Shown in pieces: positions 1 to 11,773 of a DNA stretch of 64,000 bases; position 1 is the first letter of the stretch, and each line of letters starts with the position of its first letter. The notes under the pieces are model-generated. The model ran no database searches and was not told where the DNA came from. It saw only the letters and a program-made list of their open reading frames with translations. Both the position numbers and the translations under genes were made by a program. Origin of the DNA: Tetrastigma voinierianum (Eukaryota > Streptophyta > Magnoliopsida > Vitales > Vitaceae). The DNA lies in assembly GCA_016808115.1 (NCBI GenBank), contig JAEQBH010004427.1, positions 180,302 to 244,301 on the forward strand, in the 5' to 3' direction.

Positions 1-703
1 AAAACTAAACCAAGCTAGACCAATTGAACTATTCATGAGTTCTAATTTTTTAGTTACATGTATTTCAACGATTGTTATGTCGACCTCTACTCGTTAATCA
101 TAATCTTTATAACTTGTAGGAATCCTTGTTGTTTCAAACCTAAAGCTTGCAGCCCAACAATCACCAAAAATACATCAAATACCCATTCCTAAACAAATTT
201 ATCAATACTATGTTTTTTTTAATTTCTAGGGTTTCATATTTAAAAGTTTAGGAAACCCCAAGTTTTCAAATCTAAGATTTTAAGAGTTTGAAAACTCACC
301 CAAATATATCAAACATCAAACCCAAACCAAGATTCTTGTTTTTATGTATTTCAATCATTTCTATGGTTATAAATCTAAAGTTTTAGAAAGCCCTAAGTTT
401 TCAAATCTAGACTTTTCAAAAACCCTAACTACCAAAAATCAAAGGGGAAAAAGAGATACTTGGGATTGAAGTTTTTGAGACTTGAAATCTCTCAACTTTT
501 GAAACCTTAGCTCCTTTGTCTCCCTTTCTCTTTTTCTCTCTCTCTAGAAAAATGAAATAAATAATGAGTCATATGAGTTAGAGAGCTCATTTATATAAAG
601 GCAAATTCAACATTTTCCCCAAAGGCCCTTCATCTTTTAAAAATTACAAAACAACTCATCTTCTTTCTTTTATTTTGTTTGGTAAAAAATTAGGGGTATT
701 ACA
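1..703 (-). mobile_element. Ty3/gypsy-type LTR fragment
   Basis: The plus strand runs into GGGGTATTACA at 693-703. Read on the minus strand this gives TGTAATACCCC, a start shared by many plant chromovirus-type LTRs. A TATA-like TTTATATAAAG lies at about 590-600 and a CT-rich stretch at about 515-545. Two imperfect copies of a TTTCTAGGGTTT / AAACCCTAAG-type segment (about 225-300 and 355-425) lie further in. The other LTR end and any coding part would be to the left, outside the window. The LTR reading is an inference from the terminal motif and composition; a solo LTR is equally possible. Confidence 0.4.
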
Positions 704-1239
704 GGTGAAGTGTCTATCCTTATATAATATCATCTCATCTCATCTTCTTTTTAACTTTCCAAATCCACCTCCAATCACAAAACTTTCCAATTCTTGTTCC
801 ATACTTTAAAATATTTTCCAAATACTTTGTTTAATTTTAAAACCATAAATACCATTTTCTATAACCTTAGAGAAATCTCAAATTCGTACATAGCCCTAGT
901 CTACCTTAAAAAAACCCGAAATCGCAAACTAGCTCAAAACGAGGTTGTTTTGTATCAAATCAAACCTGAACATTTCCAAACCTAAAATTCTTTATTATAA
1001 ACTGTAATTCCATCATAAATAAGCCCCAAATAAGTTATATAACCTTTGGAATCAGGCGTGTTTCTTACCCTTTAAAGTTACATCAAATACTCATAAACTA
1101 CCTTAAACTCATTCCTAACTTACCCAAACCATTAGATCATCCATCATGGTCTCGTCCTCACATCAACATGGCCTCTCTCTTGTAGGCTTTGAATGGTAGA
1201 TGATAACCCTTTTGCACATAGAATAAATGAATAAGGGGA
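704..1239. other. AT-rich spacer, nothing recognised
   Basis: Low-GC sequence without a convincing reading frame, RNA gene or repeat. A 63-codon open frame at 794-985 has no recognisable motif and AT-biased composition, so it is not called as a gene. Confidence 0.4.
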
Positions 1240-1910
1240 GAGGGGAGCCTAAGACCTGTATCAGAATCGAAGCCGAGCTACTCGTGAGTCGCTTCTACGC
1301 TCGGCCGCTAGAAGCTCGTCGAACTGCTTATTAAGTTAAACGGTCGGTCTCGGCCCATCATTTTGAAGCTCAGGAGTTAAATGAGCCGGAAATCTCGAAA
1401 GACTCTCAACTCACCAGTCGTACCAGAACGCTTGTGAATATTCGTGGAGCCAGTTCTGCTAACTAGGCCTGGAATGCTTCTCAATGATAAATAAATTTTT
1501 TCCACAAATGAACACGATTTATCATTTTAACTTGAACTTCAATCGCTAATTGAACTTTTATTGTCTTATCTTTTAATTTAATAGAAGGCCAAGTTGGTTT
1601 AGATGAAACATTTCTTTAATTCCCGAACATCATTTTGAGGCTAATAATTTAAACGAGCCGAGCCCGAGCACTCTCAAACTCAAATTCACACCGTGAATTG
1701 TGCTCAGACATGCCTACGAGCAAGCTCAAGACCGTGCTCATAAACAAGCTCGCAACTGTGCCCGCACTGCGCCGCGAACTGCTCGTGGAACAGCTCAGAA
1801 ACAAACGAGCCGAGCCTGAAAGTACTTCAAACCCCATTACACCAGAACAGCCGCGAACGTTCGAGCCCTACTCCTTAAACCAATCGAGCCGAGCCGAGCC
1901 CGCCTAATAC
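1240..1910. repeat. GAGC/GCTCG-rich dispersed repeat
   Basis: A sharp change in composition from AT-rich flanks to sequence full of GAGCCGAGC, GCTCGT and AGCTCG words, most densely at 1655-1900. The words occur on both strands and can pair with each other, so the segment could fold extensively. A 69-codon frame at 1698-1907 is a by-product of the repeat. Similar AGCTCG-rich segments occur in many plant genomes as parts of non-autonomous transposons. The middle (about 1480-1630) is AT-rich and resembles the flanks. No terminal repeats or target duplication could be fixed. Confidence 0.4.
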
Positions 1911-3170
1911 CTCGCCGACTCCTACCAAGCACACCCTACTAAGACCTCTACATGTTGTAATCGGGTCCACTATGTTCCACATGTGAGCACATTATATGAC
2001 ACTTTGTTAACACACATCATGATTGATTCAATTGACCTTACCTCAAACCCTAATTTTAGCTTGATATCCTGGAGGAATGCATTATATTTGGTCATAGGCT
2101 GATATATCGGTTTTTGTGGAGTTGTTGCCCTATCCTTACCTTGCTTCTTGCGCTTCAGAATATTACGACTTTTAAAGGCCGCCTGCGATATTATTCGGGT
2201 GATTGTTTATTCGGGATGAATGCATTATGAGCCTTTGCAATCATTGACGGCAAGACATGTTTTAAACTAGCAAATACATTAGCAATTATCTATGTTACAC
2301 AGTGTAATGTGCCTTACATCAAGTAAATTTTTCCTGATTTCTCATTTTCTGGTATGAGCACGATATAAATTATATTTACTTATATTACACTATCTAATAT
2401 TCTATTCAAAATTTTTGAATTCAAACCTGAGATCTCTTGTAAATCCATCATACCCTTTTACCTCTTGAGCCATGCCTCATTGAATATGTTTGATTTTCCT
2501 TTTAAAAAATTTACAATGACCACATATAAGAACATTGTTTAGCTATATTTGATTTTTAGAAAGTATTAAGGAAAAAGGAAACATTAAAGAAAATGATTTA
2601 TCATGTTTAGTTTTTTTAATAAAATATTTTAAAAAATCATATATAATTAAAATTAGATTAAGATATTTAAAATTATATAATTTTTATATTAATGAATTAA
2701 AACATATTCAAAATGTAAATAAAATAATTTATTAAATTTCAATTCCAATTTATCAATTTTTTTTTGTATGTTTTCCCTTTCAAGAACCAAACATGATCTT
2801 ACTATTGTTATTTCTTTAACACTTTTCGCAGTTAAACACAACCTTAATGTTATTGATAAACCTTACGTGTTTCACAATATAATTATATTCGATCGAATTC
2901 TCATTAATCGAATAACTGTTTAATAAACATGCTTATATTTTTTCAATCTATATAATAATTTAAATCGACTAATCGATTCGCGAATTTTTATATAATTAAT
3001 ATTTTATCCAAATTAACTCATTTAATATGTTATTTATATTAAATAATGATTATAATTACATACTTAAATGATCAAATTAATAAACGTTATGCATGTTATC
3101 TTACTTGATTACTAATTGAGTATGTTTGAATTTGTAAATAAAATGGTGAGATGGTCTCGAATTTCACCTT
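1911..3170. other. AT-rich intergenic DNA upstream of histone H4
   Basis: Strongly AT-rich, with long A/T runs around 2520-2780 and 2880-3080. No coding signal is seen. A segment around 2240-2440 has no identified relative. It forms the distal 5' flank of the H4 gene. Confidence 0.4.
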
Positions 3171-3180
3171 CTTTGCTAGG

Positions 3181-3450
3181 CACGTGGCAGTGGGACACGT
3201 AAGCAACGTCACCGATCCTAAACAACACACGGGCCGTCGATCTTCTCCTTATCAACGTTTTAGATTCTCTTAAAAAACGCTACACGGATTGAACCGCTGT
3301 CGGATCAAGTTGTAAATCTAACGACCGCCATCAATCCCGCCCAAATTCGAAACTAAAAATTCTCTTATAAATTTCTTGCTCCACTCTTGACCTTATTCAC
3401 CAGTTTCAAGATCTGAAATCTCAACCCTAACCCTAGAAATTTTATATTGG
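3181..3450 (+). promoter_or_regulatory. Histone H4 promoter and 5' leader
   Basis: Elements seen in order: a G-box CACGTG at 3181-3186; the histone hexamer ACGTCA at 3206-3211, followed at once by CCGATCC, which resembles part of the histone octamer on the other strand; an E2F-like ATCCCGCCC at about 3334-3342; and a TATA box TATAAAT at 3366-3372. A telo-box-like AACCCTAACCCTAG lies at about 3423-3436 in the presumed leader. The TATA box is about 89 nt before the start codon. This arrangement (hexamer, E2F site, TATA) is typical of S-phase-regulated plant histone genes, so replication-linked expression is inferred. Confidence 0.7.
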
Positions 3451-3454
3451 AACT

Positions 3455-3753
3455 ATGTCAGGCCGTGGAAAGGAGGCAAAGGGCTGGGCAAGGTGAGCGA
3501 AGGTCACCGGAAGGTTCTTCGGGACAATATTCAAGGTATCACGAAGCCGGCGATCCGACGGTTGGCTAGGAGAGAGGTGTGGAGAATCAGTGGACTGATC
3601 TACGAAGAAACCAGAGGCGTTCTGAAGATTTTCTTGGAGAACGTGATCCGCGATGCTGTGACGTATACTGAGCACGCCAGGAGGAAGACGGTGACCGCCA
3701 TGGACGTGGTATACGCTCTCAAGAGGCAAGGAAGGACTCTTTACGGCTTTTGA
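3455..3753 (+). CDS. Histone H4, intronless, frame broken by small deletions
   Basis: Core histone H4, which pairs with H3 to form the (H3-H4)2 tetramer of the nucleosome. The start is fixed by ATG at 3455 followed by MSGRGK. From about residue 20 on, the H4 sequence is read almost unbroken: HRKVLRDNIQGITKPAIRRL, SGLIYEETRGVLKIFLENVI and TVTAMDVVYALKRQGRTLYG. The copy is 299 nt against the family's 312 (103 codons plus stop). All 13 missing bases can be placed: four single-base losses in the basic N-terminal tail (about 3474-3507), which shift the frame and give an early TGA at 3491-3496; three bases in the RRGGVKRIS segment (about 3565-3585); and six bases that remove the two C-terminal glycines. 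There are no substitutions that would suggest ageing. This looks more like base-calling loss in a multicopy gene than a true pseudogene, but a recent broken copy cannot be excluded. Confidence 0.85.
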
Positions 3754-4500
3754 TATTAGCACTTGGTTCTGGTTTTGGCCCTTTTACCTTTTTTGGCCGA
3801 AATTTAGCTTTTGAATTATTTTGCCATTTTCTTGCTCAGTCATTAGCTATTACTGACTGTGGTAGTAGGTTGAATGTAAGCAATTTCTGATAACAATGGG
3901 GAAACAATGGAGATTATAATATGTGGATTCTAAGAACTTTGCATACGATTTAGATATTTTCCTTGGGTGTCGAAATCTGGAGGAGATTTTAAATGTTGAT
4001 TAGTTGCAATTTTTCAAAACTGTTCCTTGTTCTTCAGAACAAGGATGATAAAGGAGAATTCGTTTTGATACCTGTTTGTTTATGGTTTTTTTAAACTGTT
4101 TTTGCTTTCAAAAAAAAAGGGTGAACAAGGAAAATATGTTCTATATGGAGAACAGTTTCTTTTTTTTTTCTTTGAACAAAAAGGTAAAATGAACAAGAAC
4201 AATTTTGAGATAAGGACAAAATAATTAATACTCAGCTCTAGTTTAGGCCTCTCTCTTACCTATTTTGGCTGAAATTCAGCTTGAGTTGTTTGCCATTTTT
4301 TCGTCTCAATCAGTAGCTATTAATGACTGATATATTGAATTGAATGAAAGCTATTTCTGACAACAGCGAAGATTATAATATAATAATTCTTAGAATTTAG
4401 CATGCGATTTAGATGTTTTCCCTGGGTAGTGGAAATCTGGAGGGGATTTTTCAGAGTAGAAATTATTCTTACAGCTTACATTTTATGTGTCTGATCTGCC
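3754..4500 (+). repeat. H4 3' flank with a ~205 bp internal duplication
   Basis: About 3786-3997 and 4251-4455 are diverged direct copies. Shared words include TTTTGCCATTTT/TTTGCCATTTTTTC, CAGTxxTAGCTATTA, GAAATCTGGAGG and CGATTTAGATxTTTTCC. The first copy lies directly after the H4 stop and is presumably its 3' UTR, so the second is a duplicated H4 3' end without a coding part. The 250 bp between them contains runs of A and T. Confidence 0.6.
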
Positions 4501-6896
4501 CCAACTATTTTGGCTTTTGAGTGGGTTCGGTCATCTTAGGCATAGTGCAGTGCTCTGCCTGTAAGGATAACAATTTGCTTTACTATCTCCAAATATAAAT
4601 AAGATAAAATGGAGTATTGTCCCAAACTAATATAAATTTTTAAAAAAAATTTATCAAAAAAAAAAAGAACCAAAATAGTTTGGAAAACAACCTTAACTTA
4701 AAAAAATATTTTAATACCATAGTCAATGTTGAAGTTAGTGATTGAGGCATTAAACCTAGCAATAACTGAATTTTTTTTTTTAAAGTCCTAGTCCATTATT
4801 GTGGGTTTACTGATGTGGCCTAAATATATTAATTTGGATATTATTTTAGCTTCCAACTTATATTTGTAAAAATTTAAAAAAAAAAAACTTATTTTAATCC
4901 AAAACTCAATAAGATATCAATTTGAATATAAAAATGGAGACTGCGTTATTAGGGCCCTTTTTTTTTGTATTTGTAACATTAATATCATCATTTTGATAGG
5001 TCTCTAAATAAATTTATTATAAGATATTTACAATTGTAAAAAATAGTATTGGCTTCAAAAGAGACTAACGAACGTATAACTTAGAAAATACTTATCAATT
5101 ATCATATGTAATGTGGATGCAGTGGGAAGTAAAATATTTTCAAGGGGCATTGTAACACAGTTGTTTAAGTGAACCATTAATTCTCATTATAAACAATTTT
5201 TCTTAAAAGTTTTAGGTTGGCATTTGACCCCTAGGTACATTCTAGGTCTCGCCAGTGTCGATGTTACATTTATCTTATGCTAAATTCATAGATCAAAGAA
5301 ATGAGATAAGCTTCACATAATAAATATATAATAACTCGTCCTTTGTTATATAAATACTATTTACTTTGAATGGAATGGTATCTCATGAGTTGACGGTATT
5401 TTTGGGTAAACAATTTAATTAAATACTTATTTTATAAGAGCTTATTATATAAAAGTTTATATCATAAGTATTTTATTTAATAAATTATTTGTATTTGAAT
5501 GCATATTTTAAAATACTATGTGCCATTTTAAAGTGTTTAAGCATTATTATTTAAACACTTGTAATAGCCGAAATGACTCAAAATACCATTATAACCACTT
5601 GTAAAATTGAAGTGTTTGGATATGAAACCATGATAAAAAATTAAAACAAAGTAAAGATTCACTATATATTAAAAACATTTATCATCACTTGTAATTTCTA
5701 GTATAAAAAATAACTAATGAATCATAGTCTCTTCAATTTTTTTTTCATATGCATCAAAAAGATTATAAAAACTAAAATATTATATTTTTTTCATTAAAAT
5801 CTTTAATTTGATGTTTTTGTAAATTGAACGATGCTGCTATGTACTCATAAAGTATTTGGGCGCACAAACGCTGAGTACAAGAAATCTCGGAGTACTTTGA
5901 GGCGAAGGTACACTTGAGGCACATACTTTTTAAAAAGAATGCCAGACTCACTTAATATAATAAAAATTATATATCTCACTGGGGAGACAAGCAGAGGCTA
6001 TCGAACGATAAAATACAATGTTTAAAGACATCAAATATAAAATCAAACATTAGTGCTTCTCATCATCAAAAACATTTTCAAAACAAAATAATAAACAAAA
6101 ATAACAAACACCATTAATGCTTTCTATCATCACAAAATTTCTAAGTTCAGAAACAAAATAAACACTCATGAATTTCTAAGTTTCAAAACAAAATAAACAC
6201 TCATGAATTTCTAAGTTTTAAAACAAAATAAACACTCATGGATCTGCATCAAATTCTAAATAAAGAAAATCATCATCAATATCATTATTATCATCATCAA
6301 TAGATTTTTTTTTCTTCATATTTTTTAATAATTTTTTTCAAATATTTTACCTATTTTTACATAAATTTTTGGAAGTTGTTTTATATTTTTTAGAATTTTT
6401 TCAAAAAGTTTACCCATTTTTACATAATTTTTCGGAATTTATTTAATTATTTTTCAAAGCTTTTTTTTTATATATAAATTTTCAAATATTTTACATATTT
6501 TTTATATAATTTGTCATAAAGTTGTTTTCTATTTTTTTCATTATTTTTTAGAAGGACATTATTATCATTAAGATGACCAATTTTAGTCTCCGTATAAGCT
6601 GTTTTAAAGCTTTTTTTGATAAGCTTCTCCATGAAGCTTATTGAAATAAGCTAAAAATTGCTAGCAAATAAGGTTATTTTTATGCCTCTTTCGATCCGTA
6701 AATTTTATCAAAATACTTACAGGAGAAGACAGTTCAAAATAAATCGTAAATAATCTCTTCCAAACGCACCCTTATTAGAATAAGTTTATGATGCATGAAT
6801 GTTATGAACTTTTTTCAACATGTGATATCACAAATCTACCTTGTTGTTTCATCTAAGCATTGGAATAGTGATTAACTAATTATCATTTACGTCTAT
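4501..6896. other. AT-rich spacer with short repeats
   Basis: No gene is seen. A 35 bp unit (AAAACAAAATAAACACTCATG...) is repeated three times in tandem at about 6136-6240. The segment 5385-5640 contains words such as GTGTTTGG typical of MITE ends, and 6585-6780 ends in CTTCCAAACGCACCCTTA, another MITE-like terminus. No matching partner ends were found for either. A short GAGGCGAAGG/TGAGGCAC segment at 5870-5925 resembles a common dispersed plant repeat. Confidence 0.4.
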
Positions 6897-9285
6897 TGTA
6901 ATGACCCGACCCAACTAAATGGATATTGTTTGTTTTGAGCCAAAGTATTTAAAACACATATATTAAATTGAGAGGAGCTCATACTTATATAGTACAAGGG
7001 AGTTATTTCATATCCGGTATGAGATGTAACAAACATCCTCCATGCTAACACAATGTACTTGTTAAGTCCTATAAGATTAAAGGGCTAAACGAAAAACACT
7101 CCTTATGAAGCCAAACGGAATAAACCTCCACATCGAGGTCGAGGATTAGATCTGATAACATTTGTAATGACCCGACCCAACTATGTAGATATTATTCGCT
7201 TTCTGGGGCCTGATCCTTTAAGCCTTAAAATGCTATTTACTGTCAGATGAGCTCATACTTATACGACGCTACGAACTTTCTCTTATCGGATGCTGGATGA
7301 CATAAATACTCCCCATGTAGAGACACATCTTCTCGCTGATTCCCATGAGATCTGGGGGCAAATGACAAACACCACGTACTAAACATAACTGGAAGCTCCA
7401 CATCAGGTCGTGATTAAATAATACTGATTTGTAAACGACATGACATAATCATGTGATATTATTCGCAGCCAAGGGGCCCTCACGCTTTAAACACGGCCTA
7501 CTAAGCCAGAGCCATACTTATAAGAGTGCTAAGAAATTCCTCCCTATCCGACGATGACAAACACTTTATGCAAATACGACGTCCTCGTCTGTCCTACGCA
7601 GACACAAAGCTGGGCTGCACTAACACCATTTACTAGCTGCGCTTAAACAGACCCCACATCAAGGTTGGGGATGAACTTTGATACCATTTGTAATTATCTG
7701 ACCTAACCATGTAGATATTGTTCAATTTTGGGTCTAAGGGGCCCTTACGACTTTAAAACATGTTTATAAGGTTGAGAGGAGTCCATACTTATATAGCGCC
7801 ATGAACTTTCTTTCCCATCTGGTGTGAGATGTGACAAACACTCCCCATGTAGACACAACGTCCTTATTGTGTCCCATGGGATTGTGGGACCAAACGGACA
7901 AACACTCCCTTCGAGGCTAACATAACGGAGACCACAACGGGGTCAGAAATCAACTTTGATACCATTTGTAACGACTATGCCCAACCATATAGATATTGTC
8001 TGCTTTGGGCCAAGGAGCCCTCACTACAAAACATGTTTATTAGGTTAAAAAGAGCCTATACTTATATACTGCTAGAAACTTTCTCCTATATCCAATGTGA
8101 TATGTGACAAACACCCCCATCCAAACACAACATCCTCGTTGTGTCCTATGGGATTATGGGGCCAAAAAGACAAACACCCTTTTATGAGGCCCGAAGGAAT
8201 TGACTCCACATCTGAGTCATGAATTGACTCTGATACCATTTGTAACGACCCAACCCAACCATGTAGATATTGTCCACTTCGGGCCCAAGGTGCCCTCACA
8301 ACTTTAAAACGTGTCTACTAGATTGAGAAAAACTCATACTTATATAGTTCTAGGAACTTTCTCCTATATTCGATGTGAGATGTGTCAAACACCCTTATGA
8401 AGACACAATGTCCTCGTAGTAACCCATGGGATTGTAGGGCTAAACGAACAAACACCATCTATGGGGCCAAATGGAACAAACCCCCACATTGAGGTTAGGG
8501 ATCGACTCTGATACCATTTATAACGACTCGACCCAACCATGTAGATATTGTCCGCTTTGGGTCCAAGGGGCTCTCACGGTTTTAAAACTTGTCTACTAGA
8601 TTGAGAAGAGCTCATACTTATGCAACACTATGAACTTTCCCTATCGATGTGGATGTAACAACATCCTCTACGTAGACACAACCTTGTCAGGTCCTCATAA
8701 GATTACTGTGGCCAAATGTAGAAACATCTCACGTAAGGCAAACATAAAAATCTCTTACATCGAGGATCGAGACTCTAATACAATTTCTAACGACCATTCA
8801 ACCATGCATATTGCTCGCTTTAGGTTCAAGGCCTCGACTTTAAACGCGTCTACATCGAAATGAGAGGAGCCAATACTTATATAGTGCAAAGAAGTTTTTC
8901 CCCTATCCAATGTGAGATGTGACAAACACCCTCATGCAGACACAAAGTTCTTATTGTGTCCCATGGGATTGTAGGGCCAAACGGACAAATAACCCCTACG
9001 AGGCCAAATGAAACAGACCCCCACATAAGGGTTGACAATTGGCTCTAATACCATTTGTAATGACTCGGCCCAACCCTATCGATATTGTTTGCTTGGGGCC
9101 TGACCCTCAGCACAAAACACATATCTACTTATGCCAGAGTGAGCTCATACTTATATAGTACAATGAACTTTATCTCATATCTGATATGGGATGTGAAAAA
9201 CACTTTCTATGCCAATACAACGTCCTCATTGTATCCTACAATATTGCAGGTCCAATCATACAAACACCCCCTATTGAGGGGTATT
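6897..9285 (+). repeat. Tandem array of nine ~270 bp units
   Basis: Nine head-to-tail units start near 6897, 7164, 7430, 7690, 7967, 8240, 8520, 8785 and 9055. Each begins with a variant of TGTAACGACCCGACCCAACC and ATGTAGATATTGTCCGCTTT. In the middle comes GAGCTCATACTTATATAG, then GATGTGACAAACAC and GTCCCATGGGATTGTGGGGC, and the end is GACTCTGATACCATTTG. The third and eighth units are the most diverged. Open frames in the array are short, mutually unrelated and not conserved between units, so it is not coding. Confidence 0.8.
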
Positions 9286-9584
9286 TCTTTTGGTTCCTCT
9301 TTCCCCCCTTCGCCCATGAGTACTTTATTGGAAACCAAGTGTAAGCTACCGAGGTGGCTAAGTGGAGGGTGAAGATGGCCTTTGAGAAAATTATCTTAGG
9401 GTATAAAAGGCAAGATATGCATTTCTTGGAGAGGATGTTACCCCAAATAGGAGAGAGAGAGAGAGGGGAGAGAGAAAGAGAATGAGAGAGTGCGGCCTTG
9501 GATGTGGAACAAAAGTCAAGTTTTTCTACGATATCACCAAAAACTCCACAATGCAAGACCGAAGAAAATCAAAATAAAATCGAT

Positions 9585-10121
9585 CGTGAGGAAAATCGGG
9601 AAAATCGGTAAATCGATTTTTTCACGGTAACTGAAACCATTTCACCTAAAATCGCGACCGTGGAACACGCCAAGACTTGTGCGAATTTCAAAATATCTGG
9701 TGAAATATCTGTGAATCACTATTTTGACCCAAATTTTTTATAAATACCCACAAATCATACAATCTCTTTACAAACTCATCCATACACACTAAGCCCATTT
9801 AACTCTCAAATTATTTTTCTTGTGATTTATCTCAATATTTTGAAAAGATCTTATTACGAATATTATCTTTATCGCATTTTGATCCCCATCAAATAAACGA
9901 ATGAGCCACATCGATCTTTATTTTGGCTTTAAATTACTAATGTGAATGTAATTTTGATAAATTATAATGAATATTATTTTCATTAAGTGTATATTTGCTT
10001 ATTTATGTCTTTATAGTTCAACAAAGTATTTCCATGAATTTCAAAGTATTTTTATTAATTGCCACTGATATTTTTGTCAAAAATATCCAATCGATATTTA
10101 CCGATATTTCCGATATATCCG
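9585..10121. mobile_element. MITE-like element with imperfect inverted ends
   Basis: The left end at about 9585-9622 (GAAAATCGGGAAAATCGG, then TAAATCGAT) is roughly the reverse complement of 10085-10121 (ATCGATATTTACCGATATTT, CCGATATATCCG). The ~540 bp between is AT-rich and non-coding. Size and ends fit a non-autonomous DNA transposon. No target duplication could be fixed and the superfamily is not assigned. Confidence 0.45.
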
Positions 10122-11244
10122 TAAAATCCAAGACCGATATAATCAGAATACTCGATATTTTGTTTTTGTTTCGAAAGGAAAAAAGGAAAATGATGGAAGA
10201 GAAGAAAAAAAGAGACTTGAAAGCTTGAAGTGAAGAGAAATTGAGGGAAATAAGGTAAGTTTTTGTCATTCCCATTATTATTTATTGTTTTCATAGTTTT
10301 TTTTTTATATACATTTTGAGCATATTTCCATTTCATTTGGGTAGAATAGCTTGGTTTTCCATTATGATTTATGTTTTTAGTCATTTTCAACATCATTTAG
10401 TATTTTTCGACCAATTTTCAACTAAAGTTTATAGATTTTAGTCATTTTCGATCAAGATTCCTGCATTCGACAACTTATCACCCTAAAGTCATTTCAACCC
10501 ATTGGTCTATTAGTTTACTCTAAATTAGCCTAAATCAAGCCCAACTCATTAGTTTATTGGTTCAACCCATTCACATAAACTCAATCCAAGCCTCGACCCA
10601 CAAACTAACTTTTGAACTCACAATTGGACTCAACTCATTCACTTAAACCTAAGCCTCACACACACACACACACACATGGACCTTCATACGTACTATCATT
10701 TCTCACTCACTCACACACCCTCCCATACACCCTCACATACAATATCACTTCCACTGACCCACTCATGTACCTTCACATATATTATTACTTATGCACTAAA
10801 CTCATAATTTATCACTTTTTTCAAAATTGGATCATGACATTAATTTTTTTTTTCTATTATAAATAAGAAATTAAATAAAATCACATTCTATGCTTTAATC
10901 TCTAACCTTCAATTGGAGAGTAGGCAATCTCATCACTATGCTAGTTCACTTAATGTTTATTTATTTATTTGTCTTAACCAAAATAAAATTTATACTTTTC
11001 AAAACAAAAAATAATTCTTTCCAAAATTCAAGTAAATTCTAAAATTTAAATTCTAATTTCAAAATTCAAATGCCCTAATTTCAAATTCCAAGTTCTTAAT
11101 TTTTCACTCTGGTACCATACTCTCCCAATTTCAAAATCCAAGTGTCTTAATTTCAAAATTCAAGTCCCCTAATTTTCAATTTCAAAGTTTCAAACTTCCA
11201 ATTTAAAAATTATAAAATTCTCAATTCAAAATCCAAGTCCCTAA
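10122..11244. other. Low-complexity spacer with a CA microsatellite
   Basis: Contains an A/G-rich stretch (10165-10245), CAC-rich low-complexity sequence with a perfect (CA)n run at about 10653-10676, and from about 10980 a degenerate repeat built on AATTTCAAAATTCAAGT-like words. No gene is seen. Confidence 0.5.
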
Positions 11245-11770
11245 GGCCCCATTTAGTTAATCTAAAATTTTTAACTCTATCCAAAATTCGTAATACGAAA
11301 ATTTCAATGATTCTAATATTTAGTTTTCATTTTTTAAAATACGTTTCAGACTTGAATTTGGTTGAAAATAAATAATAAGAAAATCCGTTTTGTGTTCATT
11401 TTCTTGAAAATGAAGTTAATGAAAACAATGAAATGTGTTTAAAATGCGTTACTATTCATAATCCTTGTTTTCGTGAGCCCGATGAGAAGAAAATCGAAGT
11501 AGAAGACTAAAGGGGAAGAAATAGCCACAACCGTGTTTTCGTTTTATCCCAATCGAATTAAATCTGCGGTTTTCGATGACCGAAACAAGAAAAAAATAAC
11601 ACATATCAGCTTTTCGATTCATATATAAAATGTTGAAAATAGTAATCTATTTTCTTTGTTTTCAAAATTTGTTTTTGTCTCGATTCCTCGTGAATTCAAA
11701 TATGTTTTCCTTGTTTTTGAAAAGTTTTAACAATAGAAATGTAAAAATTTTCTACCTACTAAACAGGGCC
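11245..11770. mobile_element. PIF/Harbinger-like MITE, TSD TAA
   Basis: A 526 bp segment with inverted ends GGCCCCATTTAGTTA (11245 on) and, read in reverse complement from 11770, GGCCCTGTTTAGTAG. It is flanked by TAA on both sides (11242-11244 and 11771-11773). A 3 bp TWA duplication with GGCC-type ends is characteristic of the Tourist/PIF-Harbinger group. It interrupts an AATTTCAAATTCC-type low-complexity repeat that resumes immediately after it, supporting an insertion. No transposase frame is present. Confidence 0.7.
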
Positions 11771-11773
11771 TAA

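Noticed and set aside
3442..3762. 106-codon minus-strand frame over histone H4
   Set aside because: Antisense shadow of the conserved H4 coding sequence.
6897..9285. CRISPR array
   Set aside because: Units are ~270 bp and diverged with no short repeat/spacer layout, in a plant nuclear sequence.
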